Source: Terana coerulea (Eukaryota; Basidiomycota; Agaricomycetes; Polyporales; Phanerochaetaceae). Taken from it: a stretch of DNA of 64,000 nt. Location of the stretch: assembly GCA_024811115.1 (NCBI GenBank), contig JAKOGH010000072.1:1-64000 (forward strand), read 5' to 3'. Shown in pieces: positions 48,229-59,162 of the stretch (positions are counted from its first letter, which is position 1; every line of letters starts with the position of its first letter). The position numbers and the translations under genes were made by a program. The notes under the pieces are model-generated. The model was not told the DNA's origin. It saw only the letters and a program-made list of their open reading frames with translations, and ran no database searches.

Positions 48229-49641
48229 AGCTGGTCGTCAATAGTGTGCGCACGTGGCGATGTCGTGGTGATATGCCAGCTAGGTGCTGTGGGTCCAAGT
48301 GGTGGTGGGCTGAGCGCGTCGCGAACCGCGACGCTTGGTCCTTGGGCGAGCCACGTGAGCGCGTTCCATTTTGGCCTGTCACGTCACGCATCACAGCTGT
48401 TGGTATTACGGAGGCGCGACCGGGGTGTGACATCTCTACTTCACGGCCGCCACTACAGTCCCTCCTCGCGTCGAATGTTCGCAGCGTCGCAGATAGGATT
48501 TGACTGATGCTGTATGATACACTCATATTTAGCTCCCAACTTGAGCTGAGATACCTTTCCATGACAACGCCAGCTATTTTACAAGTATTTCTAGGCATCC
48601 TTCTAATTCCACTAACCCAGACTCGCGAGCAGCCGTATGGTTTCGCATATGATGATTATTAATGACTCTTCCTTTACAAAACTTAGCAGCGCAGCAACCT
48701 AGCCTTTGAGGTAAGTTGCGTGGCTTGCATATGAGCCGTACTAGATCGCTCATCATGATCTGTACTACAGTACTCAAGCTTCAGGATCATAGCTCAGCGC
48801 TCATCTGCGAGCGTCCATGCTCAATGATCAATTTCTGGTCTGGATATTCTCGTTATCTAGGTGAAGGTGATTATATTTTGCTGCTCGAGAGTGATTGAAC
48901 GTCAGCTCAGATATCGTTAGCATAGATTAACGAAGAGTGCGCGCAGTTTACCCTCCATCCGACTACCAGCCCAAGCTTCAAGGGAACTGTGTGCAAAGCT
49001 CTTTGATGATCTTTGATCCGCTCCAGGCAGTTTTCCGCTAAATCTCGTGGACGAACTTTTGGCTGAGCCGCGTTAGGCGCTGTGGCTATGGCAGGTACAG
49101 CTTGCGATTGTATGAAAGCTATTCGGTTGTTGATAATCCCTCCTACCAATGGACTTCAATAGATCTTAACATCTTGTTGGTATGCATGTCTATGACCGCA
49201 AGATTGCTACCACCTCGAGGCGTGATCTTGGGCAGGTCAACCATCCCTGCGTACTGTTATAGCAGTTCAGTCGCGAGCATGGAAAGATCCTTTTGACCAA
49301 TACGGCTGCCGTATCCGGAAACGACCTCAATTAACCCCCTATACTCACCGATGTATCATTGCTGACTCACAGCTCTCGTATTTCTCGTCATTGTGTGGCG
49401 ATAAAGCAGGCCCGAGCATAGCTACCATTGTCCTAGGGATGCCCCCTGCATAGTAGGATGGCTGCGATGGTAACCATACATGCTCGGTTCCCATTCACAT
49501 CTGCAGGAGCAGAAAACTACTTATAGACCAGCTAGGAGACAATAAAAGATACCAATAATCATGCTCCCAGGGGGAGGGTATGGACCGCCTGTCCTCACGG
49601 TAGATTTTCAGGCTTACGTTACCTGCGGCCGCTAGTTGCTC
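48229..49641. other. Intergenic, no gene recognised
   Basis: About 1.4 kb with no motif-bearing ORF on either strand. Holds the promoters of the flanking divergent genes. Confidence 0.4.
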
Positions 49642-50860
49642 ATGTTCTGTCATGTCAGGCTGGCCCATGAAGAGACTACAACCACCACTGACTACTGGAT
49701 AGTCGTTCCGTTTGGTGCGTTCTCGATATTAATTCATATACCTAGGACTGATTTGTGCACTTAGTGATCCTGTGTTACGACTACGGGCTCACGTTTGGTG
49801 ACGAGGTTTCCCTCTTTTGGCTACGTGGTCGAACCACTTGGGCCTCTGTCCTTTTTTACCTGAACAGGTACTTGGTCGTGCTCGGACATGTACCGGCGGC
49901 CATCAAGATGTTTGTTTTACTCGATATTAAAGTACGTTTCATTCGCCACGCAGGCAGCAAAATCACCTCTCACATTCTTTAGACGTCAGTGCATAATATT
50001 CACCATGGATGTCATGTCACTCCACTGACATCTTGGAACGCAGATGCAGCGGCCTGCGACGTTATTTTGAGATCTTCCTCGGAGTCATGGCAGGCATAAC
50101 ATCGTGTACGAGTCACAATATGCTAATGTTGAGGCAATCGCTTACACCCTTTCAGTGCTTTTCTTGCTACGAACATATAGCCTGTACTCAAGCGATCGAC
50201 GGGCACGGACGTATCTCGGTATTGCCGCGATTGTAACATTGATCCTTGGAACTGTGAGCTTTTCTTCCTCTCGTGGTATGCTGACCAATAAATTTAAGAC
50301 CAACCTGATGTACGCTCCCAGGGGAATATTATTGCCGCGGAGATCACTTCCCCGTTAGAGCTTGGGACTGGGACCTGTAGCCTTCAGCTCAGTCAGAATT
50401 CGTACGTTTCCCACGTGCTCTCTCAACTGGCTCAGGCTGATCTCCCTCCTCTAGCCGATATTGTAGGCTGAGTCATTGTTTGCTTCCCAGCTGCTGAAAA
50501 CTCAGTATTTGTGCGACAGTTTTTGCCGCTGCGTGGGCAATTCTTGGTCTGTTTGACTCTACTATGTTCGTCATGACCATAATGCGGGCTGTTCAAGTAA
50601 ATGCTCGGCCAATTGTCAAGAACCGTCTGTTCACAGTCATGGTTCAAGATGGTGCGTCCTCCCTGTATACTGGTAACTTGAACACGGACGTCTGAACCCT
50701 CTCCTTGACATTAGGCATCTTCTACTACTTGTCTGTTGAAAATATCTCATCGAAGCAATCATTCACTCATGCTTATATCTGTTTAGGACTGTTATTGGCC
50801 TGTACATCGTCAATATTGTGACCATGGTGGTATGATACTTATTCCAACTGTCGATACGGG
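49642..50860 (+). CDS. DUF6533-family integral membrane protein
   Basis: A first exon (MFCHVRLAHEE..., ATG 49642) joins by a GT-AG intron to VILCYDYGLTFGDEVSLFW, the DUF6533 hallmark, then TTWASVLFYLNRYLVVLGHV. A later exon gives VLFLLRTYSLYSSDRRARTY and LGIAAIVTLILGTVSF (third helix with the family's LRTY-LY motif). AAWAILGLFDSTMFVMTIMR then leads to RLFTVMVQDGIFYYL and a last helix ending around 50860. This is the usual seven-helix plan of the family. Function unknown. Middle exons are only partly resolved and the exact 3' end is uncertain. Paralogue at 10080-11491. Confidence 0.7.
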
Positions 50861-51221
50861 CAGTTCTAACCTCTATTGTTTACTAAACTTAAGGCCAGCG
50901 CGGTATGTTCTAATATATTTTGCTCATATATGGATATGTTTACTGACAATGCCTACGCCAGGATGCGGGAGTGTTAACCGGCTTCAGCACGGTGTGAGTG
51001 CTTGTCCAATGCCCCCTTGGGAGACCAGTGAACTGAAAGCTAGCACGTTAGAATGGCAAGTGTTGCGATGGGCAGATTAATGCTTCATATAAGGCAGGAA
51101 GATGAAGAGCGCGGCGGGGTGCACCACATGGTGCAAGTCTCAGTGGAAAGGCAAGTGTGACTCGGAGCGCGACAGAGTCTTCCGTACGTTTATTATGTTA
51201 TCATCGCGGCGTGTTTGCATT

Positions 51222-51304
51222 GTCCCCGTAGTTTAATGGTTATGACGTCAGACTTCTATGCGCGCATCAATCTGAAGGCTGTGGGTTCGAGTCCCACCGG
51301 GGAT
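51222..51304 (+). tRNA. tRNA-Arg (UCU) with 11-nt intron
   Basis: The 7-bp acceptor stem GTCCCCG/CGGGGAT pairs with one G-T. D arm GTT...GAC, anticodon stem TCAGA/TCTGA, T arm GTGGG-TTCGAGT-CCCAC with the GGTTCGAGTCC B box. The anticodon loop becomes CTTCTAA once 51259-51269 is removed, giving anticodon TCT at 51255-51257 and an intron at the canonical 37/38 site. Decodes AGA. Confidence 0.93.
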
Positions 51305-51355
51305 GTCCTTGTGGGTGTTTCTGTTTTGGCCTTTTATGTTGTCAGTCCCTTCACC

Positions 51356-52086
51356 TAGTCTCGACTCTCGTACCCATCCCCTCCTTCCGGATTTGGGAAC
51401 TCCGTCAGGAGGGTCTGGCGTCTCCCCAACGGCGGAGGGGGACATCGCCTTCGTCAGTTTCTGACGAGCGCTTATGTCAACTTGAGACTTGTAGTTTGAA
51501 TCCTGCACTCGCAGCATTGAGGTATGCCTTGGTTGACTTGACAGGCGGGATGTATGTACATATCCGTGATTTTATAACATAAATTCACATTTTTATTCAC
51601 CCTTCCCTTGTTGCGCAATTGCTGATGTGAGATAGCTGGGCAGAAATGAGCTGAATGGCCACTTGGCCGGCAAAAACCAGGCCTTGATACCTTTATAATG
51701 TTCAAACGTGTCAAGCAATATTGTTAATTTTATTTATGACCATTTTTGGTGAGCTAACCAAGCCAGAGATGCTGAACACCGTGAAAAAGCAATGAAGTCC
51801 AGTCAATCTCAGCCAAGAGGTTGTATAGCCGCTGTGGAGCACATATGCCACCTAAAATTCATTCTGAAATTCCCTAAAATAACGAATATATACATGCATC
51901 CCGCCTGTCAAGTCAACCAAGGCATACCTCAATGCTGCGAGTGCAGGATTCAAACTACAAGTCTCAAGTTGACATAAGCGCTCGTCAGAAACTGACGAAG
52001 GCGATGTCCCCCTCCGCCGTTGGGGAGACGCCAGACCCTCCTGACGGAGTTCCCAAATCCGGAAGGAGGGGATGGGGACGAGACTA
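51356..52086. mobile_element. Non-autonomous TIR element, Mutator-like by target duplication
   Basis: 731 bp with near-perfect terminal inverted repeats of about 220 bp (51356-51582 and 51868-52086; one 7-bp insertion near the left end) starting TAGTCTCG. The direct repeat CCCTTCACC (51347-51355 and 52087-52095) flanks it, a 9-bp target duplication. Long TIRs plus a 9-bp duplication are typical of Mutator-like elements. The unpaired centre of about 285 bp has no coding sequence. The element lies 43 bp downstream of tRNA-Arg. The high arm identity suggests recent activity. Confidence 0.85.
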
Positions 52087-52345
52087 CCCTTCACCCACCT
52101 CCTTCAAGATGCAGATCATGGATGTGAGATGATATTCACCTATACACCTGGAGCAGCGCTTCACTGCTTTGTGCGAGGTTCGCGGTGAATTGCTTCGTTA
52201 CATTCGTGACAGGTCGCGCACACCGGTGTCACGCCGGGGCCGGCGATCCTTTACGCGAACCACCATCTTCTCCTGACTTGTCCATTTGCAAGGTATGCCA
52301 TTACTAATTTCCTACGAAAGCGCCGCATGAACATCTTTTCAGGGA

Positions 52346-53281
52346 ATGAAAGGAACCTGTTACAGGTGTAAGAAGGAGATCCTGAGCGGTCAGGTCAAAC
52401 GGTGCTCGAGATGCCGGTGAGCCACTGGTTTTGTCTGGAGAAGACACTGTGACTCACAGAATTTCAGAATGACTACGTACTGTGTAAGTGACGCATCGAG
52501 TGATTGCATACTCTGTGAGACTTACGCACGTTCTCAGTCTAAAGATTGTCAGACCGCGTCGTGGGAAGGCGGTCATAAACGGACGTGTACGCTGAACCCG
52601 TTTTACCACAACTCCGATGGGAGCCCCATAGCCGACCTAAGCTTATCTAGTCAAGAGCATGCTGAATAGATGTTGGATAAGCAACTTAGTAAGTGGACTG
52701 AGAGGTGGTGCGATGTCTTTTGCGACTATGCCCTCATCGCCCTCGACCTCCCAAACCACCCTCCAGAACGGGTGACCACCCACTGGTGCGCGCCATTTAT
52801 ATATCCGCTCACGATTTACTCGATGACCATCTTAGCATGACGCTTGAGGTAGACAACAGCGTGGCCCATGATGACAGTCTTCGAGACTACTTCGTACGTG
52901 TCCCGTTGAAAGTTACGTTTCATTCTTACAGCAGTCCTGCAGATAGCCAAGGCCGAAGTCAAATCAGCCAACCAACTGAAGGAAGAGATGCCTGAGCTTG
53001 CCAACTGGATGGACGCGTCCCCAGACCTCACCAAGATCCGGTATTGCATCATTCTCCGTACCGAAAGCGGTGAACCCAAACGAGTGCGCTGCCTTCAGTA
53101 CAACCGGTTCCAATTGGACGACTGGCGCAACAGGATAGCGCGACGGCTCGAGCCGGAGTTCGTGGTTAACTTGGCCACCCTTCTGATTTACGCTGTGGAT
53201 AACCTGAGGCCTGAGGACATCTCAACGATGCTTCGCACCGGCAACCACAGTACTGCGCCACCCCGTAATCGTGGAAGATGA
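52346..53281 (+). pseudogene. MYND-type zinc finger protein 2, interrupted by TAG
   Basis: Reads MKGTCYRCKKEILSGQVKRC, SRCR, the 16-nt exon 52468-52483 (MTTYC), then SKDCQTASWEGGHKRTC: a complete MYND finger. An in-frame TAG at 52667-52669 follows, after which the same frame continues LDKQLSKWTERWCDVF, LDLPNHPPERVTTHW, MTLEVDNSVAHDDSLRDYF and the C-terminal domain LANWMDASPDLTKIRYCIIL to PPRNRGR. Downstream exons are well preserved. So it is either a recently silenced copy, a short finger-only protein, or a base error at the stop. Best paralogue: 44235-45229. Confidence 0.75.
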
Positions 53282-53696
53282 AACATTGGCCATCATTCCT
53301 TACGGCGGCCAGGTCTAGGGTCTCCAGCAGGATAGCAATCTGCATCTCGGACGGCTGTACTCCTAATAGTCTCTGTTCGAGCAAACCATGCAGTATGCTC
53401 AATATATTGGCTTCCCAAGTATCCAAGTATCAATCTGATTTTCACCGTTTGTTTAGCCTTGAGCTACCGTGAATTTGCTCGTGGCTTAGCCCAGTCGTAA
53501 TTCGCGTTAGTCTCGAGAGCTCGAGCTCCTGCCACCGAAGGCTGGCCTTAGACGCTCGTAATGTTCAAGGTTTGATGGCCACGCGAGTTCTTGCACATTA
53601 CAACCACCATCTCCCCAGCGCACACCCAGGTTCGTCGCTCCCTAACAAGCCACTGCATAGCGCGTGCTGACCCATCATTGTACCTTCTTAGACAAT

Positions 53697-54547
53697 ATGA
53701 AGGGTACATGCTATTGGTGCAACAAGGAGATCCCGAGCGGCGACGTCAAGCGATGTTCGAGATGTCGGTGAGCCACCAACAGAACGCGTGCGGACTCAAA
53801 TGCAGAGGATACTAACATACCTTCGCAGACTTGTAACTTACTGCGTATGTAACGTTGCTGATATGAGTTTCTTTCTCGTGAGTCTGAGCGGGTAGGCAGT
53901 CGAAAGAATGCCAGACGGCATCTTGGAAGTCCTACCTGAGATTTTTAGTGCAGAGTACACTGAGCAGCAACTGGACAAGGCCCTGAGCAAGTGGCTCTAA
54001 CGGCGGCGAGACGTCTTCCAGGAGATGTCGATCGTCTCACTCGACCTCGCAAACCACCCTCCTGAACGTGTCGATACGCATTGGTGAGTACTTATGGCAT
54101 GCTTGTATTAGGTTTATTCTGTTAACTTTGGTAACATGACCGTTTGGATTCAGAATAACATGTTCCATGACGACAATTTGCGAGACTACTTCGTGCGTCG
54201 TCATTAAAAACGGGTTCCGTCTTACTCACTAGCACTACCATACCCACCCAGATAACCAACCCCGAGGTCAAGCCCGTCTCTGAGATCAAAGTCGAGTTCT
54301 CCGAGCTCGCAGAGTGGCTATCCTCCCTGCCGACCTCACGCGCATCCGGTACTGCGTCATCCTACACAACGCGCGGGGCGAGCACAAGCGCGTTCGATGC
54401 ATGCAGTACAACCGCCGCGACATGGACAGGTGGCAGAATATGCCAAAGGCTGCAACGGCGAAGCTCGCGGAGAGCTGGGCGCCGACGTTCATATATGCGG
54501 TGGAGCATATGAAACCGGAGGAAGCATCATCCAGGGCACTTGTGTGA
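53697..54547 (+). pseudogene. MYND-type zinc finger protein 3, decayed
   Basis: Starts MKGTCYWCNKEIPSGDVKRC, SRCR, with the 16-nt exon 53829-53844 (LVTYC) and SKECQTASWKS, but the final GHK-x2-C of the finger is missing through a deletion. A TAA at 53998-54000 follows SKWL. Later parts persist: LDLANHPPERVDTHW, NLRDYF, ITNPEVKPVSEIKVEFSELA and LTRIRYCVILHNARGEHKR. The CCC run at 54325-54327 also breaks the frame. It is a tandem copy of the gene just upstream, more decayed. Confidence 0.8.
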
Positions 54548-55062
54548 CTTGGCAACCGAAATAACGGTGCTCGGGGAGGCATGCGACGACGTTGAAAGCA
54601 CACCGGGCCTCATGTTTCTTACATAGATCCAACGTGAAACCTGAAATTTAGTTCCATGTCCGTTTCTCTACGTATACTTAGCTGTAGCTGCTTTATGCAT
54701 GTACTAACCAAGCTCACCAAGGTATAGCGAGCTGCATCTCGGCTCCTGGATACGAAGCACAAGACGTTGCCTGGGTCGCTCTCGTGTTCAGTTCCCGAGT
54801 TGCCGCTTCTGCAACTCGGCAGCATTGTAAGTTCCTCATCGGCTTTTGCGGCAAAATCTTACAGACATGGTTCCACAGTTTAATTGTCAAGATGTACTCG
54901 TCAAACAACCACACAACAGTACATGTTACTGAGATATAAATGTACGAACACAGCAAGGGTATGGACTACACTAATGCAACATTCATTTGAATATAACACG
55001 GTGGTAGACTCCCACCATCAATAACACAATAGGGACTAGCTCATCTCCATCATACCAACAGC
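54548..55062. other. Short intergenic stretch
   Basis: No gene seen. If the C6 run 55114-55119 is read as given, the transporter's last exon would extend to 54983. Confidence 0.4.
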
Positions 55063-57281
55063 TTACTTTGTTGCATCCAGTCGCTGCTCGTCCATCTCCC
55101 GACGTGCTTGTCTCCCCCCGGAGGCCGAGAATGGTGACGACGGAACAGCACACCAGCGTGCCCTGGAAGATGATCGCACGGTGCATATTGTTCGGCGGGT
55201 CTGCATGGGGTCCGGCACGTAGCGCGCCTTCCACTATCAATGCACACAATAAGTTACAGTATCATTGAGGGTGGGCTGTGAAGCCGTATAGGAATAAACA
55301 TACCGAGTACACATGTGATGCTGAAGAGATTTCCGCTGTAAGCGATTGAATCAGGATCGGGACGGCTGTTGAAGGAAAGCGTAGACCTACGCGAACCAAA
55401 GCACAGCCGAACTGCCGTCGGCGTTCCGCGTGACTTCGACGGCGAGCTCGAGCGCGACGGGCAGCATCGTGACCGAGCCGGCTCCAATGAGCGCCATGAT
55501 AGCGAACAGCGCGCCCGTATCATTCGGTTTCACTCATCACGACAAGAGCAAACGTGAGGTGAATATCCGTACAAAGGTGTAAGGAGGATACTCACATGCC
55601 CAGATGAGGCTCAGCCACAATGCACCAAGGGCAGGCAACAGGACTTTCGCGGTGAGCGCGAGATGACGAGTGAGCACACGGTCAAAGAGCGGGGACGTGA
55701 TGGCGGCGCAGACGAGCCCTGCAAGAAGGAGTGTGGCGCCCATGAGGCCGGATATATCGCTGGAGTAGCCGTACGGGCCCTGTGGTGCATGAATGTTGTC
55801 AGCGTAGCAACAAGGGTGTGGGTTACAAGCCACTCACGAAGTCTTGGTTCGTTAAGATGGTGAAGGAAGTCACACTAGTATTCTTCAATAGGAGCAAATT
55901 GAGGAGTGCGGACGGATACGTACACGCCCACGAGAACACCGAAGTTGAGAACAATGATAGCAAAATCTACCCTTTCACGAATCGACATGTAGGTAGGTCG
56001 GTAGTCGGGCTCATGGCCAAGCAGTGCCCGGGCTAGCGATAAGAACGTAGGTTTCTCTTGCGAAGCGGCGTGGGCTATTTTCTGAGGTAAGTAAATTTCA
56101 GCGACGAAGGGACACGTGGAACCGACTGGGAGGTGTTGGCGGAGAGTCGGTTACCAAAAATACGCAAGGCATTATCACGGTACTTATAATACCCAAGACA
56201 AGAATCTATCGCGGTCATCGGTCAATACTGAGCTTGTTGGCTATACAACTCCCGGGCTCACAGATGTACGTGTGCTTCCTACGAGCGGGGAGATCAACTG
56301 CGCAATACCTGTTCCGATCGGATTTGCTGGATTAAAGATCAGGATCAGGATTAACATCTACACAATCAGAGCTGAAAAACCGGCAGACCTATGGAGAGAA
56401 TCATGGTCGCCGTCGTTCTCCCTTTCAGATCGAACCAGTTCTCGGAATATAATGGGCCCAACACCAAGAATATGGGCTGAGCAATGCCAGCGATGATCTG
56501 GAAGCGGCATGGCTCAGTAGCTGTTCATGCTATACAAACGACGCCGCTCTCACCTGGCCTAACATTATGAGGCTGTAAGCGCTGCCCTTCGACAACGAGC
56601 GGACGGTTCCCCCATAACGTATCCACGCGGATATAACCAGGCACAGGACACCTATATAGCACTACGCAGCAGGCAAACTTGCATTGAGTATTCCGCCCTT
56701 CCGTTCTGCGGGGTAAAGGAGTACTCACGGTAACACGGATCCCATATCGGGAACAGACGAAGGGAACAATGATGGAGCAAGGGAGGAAGGTAAGAGCAAC
56801 GACGTTGCCCAGCCAGTTGACTTCGTCGAGCGTGAAGCCAAAATCTGTCACGACTGGAAATTCAAGAGGAATGTGCAAAACGCAAGGCGAAGTCAGCAAG
56901 CGGTGCCGCGTGCGATACAAAAATAAAGCTCCACTGACCATTATTCGCAACAGGTCCAAACCAAGGTGATGCCAGCCCTCCAACGATGTTCAATGCGACC
57001 TGCCAGTGAAACGTCAGTGTTCCAGGTGATCCCAAGCATCCACCACCACCTACAAGGCCTATCACCCCCACAAAACGCCGCTTGTATAGCCTGTACGACA
57101 CTGGAGGATCGACCGCTGTGTCCGGCGTGTTCAGGCTCAAGGCCTGTGTTTCCACGACGACGACATCCAAAGACCTGCGGCTGTCTTTAAACCGCTCTTC
57201 CGTTGAGCCGTTGGGCGAGTCCAAGCTGTCATCCAACATGTCTCCGAGTCCCGCAGGAGAGAGAGGCTCTAAGTCGTTCAT
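55063..57281 (-). CDS. MFS transporter, FLVCR/DIRC2-like
   Basis: Starts MNDLEPLSPAGLGDMLDD, a hydrophilic tail, then YRLYKRRFVGVIGLV, VALNIVGGLASPWFGPVANN, FGFTLDEVNWLGNVVALTFL, SIIVPFVCSRYGIRVT, and later GYSSDISGLMGATLLLAGLV, AAITSPLFDRVLTRHLALTA, LFAIMALIGAGSVTMLP. This matches fungal members of the FLVCR family (TC 2.A.1.28); the fungal substrate is not established, and heme or small organics are only analogies. The last exon switches frame at the C6 run 55114-55119: with one base fewer it ends RQARREMDEQRLDATK at 55063. As given, it would run on to 54983 with an untypical tail. Confidence 0.82.
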
Positions 57282-57626
57282 GGCATGCGCCTACGGGGAA
57301 TTGAGCTAAAGTCGGGTAGACTTGGAGGTCGGTGAAAGAGGGTTGAACCCATGATATCACACGCGATAGGTGAAGTGTCGGCATGCCGCATAGGACCTCT
57401 TGTGAATTAAGTAGAGAAGTTCAGCTGCGGCCGTTACCGAGTCTTAACCCGTGTTGCCGGCCCCGATCCAATCTTCGGCGCCAATAGCGCACTGCATCCA
57501 AATTTGGTCTGCTGCCGACTTTGAACCAGTCCACCACGTCGCTGGGAAGAAACACTTCGCAGCTGGGGTAATACAGGAGGCAAGCACCACTCGTTCACTT
57601 GGAACACGAATATACTCAGCAACGCC
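57282..57626. other. Divergent promoter region
   Basis: 345 bp between the starts of the FLVCR-like and F-box genes; nothing coding. Confidence 0.45.
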
Positions 57627-59065
57627 ATGTCCTCCGCAATATCACTTCCCTCTTTGGCGACAGAACTCGTAGAAAGAGTAATTGACTTCTCCTGCGATTC
57701 CCCAGAAACTCTGAAGACCTGCTCCTTGATATGTCACGCATGGTGCAGCAGGGCTCGCTACCAGCTCTTTCGAAAGCTCACCCTGATGGTGGGCCAATCG
57801 CGCCCCTGTGATACACTCGAAGCCTTCTGTCGATACCTTGATCAGACCATGGAGTCGCGAAGAACAGCGGTCATACCCATGCACCAACTCGTTGAAGACC
57901 TGTATCTGAACCAGCTGGAACAGAGACTCGCCAAGGTTGCGGCTGAGGAGGATTTCTCTTATGACCTCTACTATCGCTTGGAGAGCTCTCTGTTTCGTCG
58001 TCTTCCCTCCGCACTTCCGCGCCTGACGAAGTTGCGCGTGAACCTCCTCGGTGTGAGCACGTTCGCGCATCACACAGCACTACATCCGATGACCACGAAC
58101 CATGTCCTCCCTCACATTCGCCACCTGCACCTATCCTGTATAGGTATGACGCCTTCACAGTTGTTCCACTTCCTCTCCATCTTCTCTATCATCGACATTC
58201 TGTGCCTCGAGCTGCACGTCAATATCCTTGCCCTTGGTCGCGGCGAAGGCGTATTCACTCCTGATGATCTTGCGAACATGTTCACTCCGCTGACGACTCG
58301 GATCAAGGACATTCGGGTTGTGGAGCATGGCTGGGCACTACTTAGTCTCTTGTCCCGCATACACATGGTGTCCTTGGAGAGAGCCTCGTTCATGCTCGAA
58401 GGTTACATATACTCGGACAAGACCGTACAAGCCCTACTTTCTTTTTTTTGCCAGTAGAACATGCAGTGGCCTATCCGCGCTACAACTCGAGCTTCCACGG
58501 TCGTCAAATCAGCGTTGGGATGCATTTGGTACGGTTACATCGACGATACGTCTACTGCCACTCGCGTTGGTTCTGTTGGATAGCTCCCGAAGTTCACGTG
58601 ATTGATTGGGCTCTCGCACGACCACTAGAGAAGTTGGTTATCTCAGCCCTGGAGCTGGATAATCACAATGCGGACCTCGATGAATCACTCATTTTTGTTG
58701 CATACCACTTGCAGGGCCCCTCTACAGCCGTTCCCCACGTCGACCTCCATTTCACGCTCCCCCTCGCTGCTGAAGCTACTTCCGACTCTCCTCGGGTTGC
58801 CGAACTTTTTTCGCAAGTCTCCCAGCGCTGGGCGGAAGTTGATGCGCACCTTTCGCGTTGGACGGGGCTTCGTGCAGTCAACATTGTAGTCGAGGACTCT
58901 GCTCGTCAAACCAGCACGGACAAGCCCGTTCCTGTGGGAGTACCGGGGTCCCAGATAGCGGGCGTGAAGGACGCGTTGGCGATGCAGCTTCCGTCTACTC
59001 ATCAAAGAGGTCTCATCCTCGTAGTTCCCAGCGATAGTCAATGGATATTGGATATGGCAGATTAA
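57627..59065 (+). CDS. F-box-like protein 1
   Basis: Starts MSSAISLPSLATELVERVID, then SPETLKTCSLICHAWCSRAR, a typical fungal F-box (leucine-proline start, then the CxxxW motif). A region of leucine-rich, repeat-like strands follows (LPHIRHLHLSCIGMTPSQLF, DILCLELHVNILALG). F-box proteins link substrates to SCF ubiquitin ligases through Skp1; the target is unknown. The first 270 codons are open. At the T8 run 58442-58449 the frame shifts (one T fewer gives LLSFFASRTCSGLSALQLEL), then shifts again near 58600 to IDWALARPLEKLVISALELD and on to the end. Either the copy is damaged or the sequence has indels. Tail-to-tail paralogue at 59163-60629. Confidence 0.75.
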
Positions 59066-59162
59066 TCGTCACGTCTGGTGAAGCTTGTGCGCTCGAGATG
59101 ACAAGCCGTTGTCCATTGTGTATGGTAGAGCGCAAGGAGAAATGTATTAAATGTACAACTTT

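Noticed and set aside
51248..52132. Two near-identical ORFs beginning in the tRNA/TIR area
   Set aside because: They are the two arms of the same terminal inverted repeat read in opposite directions.
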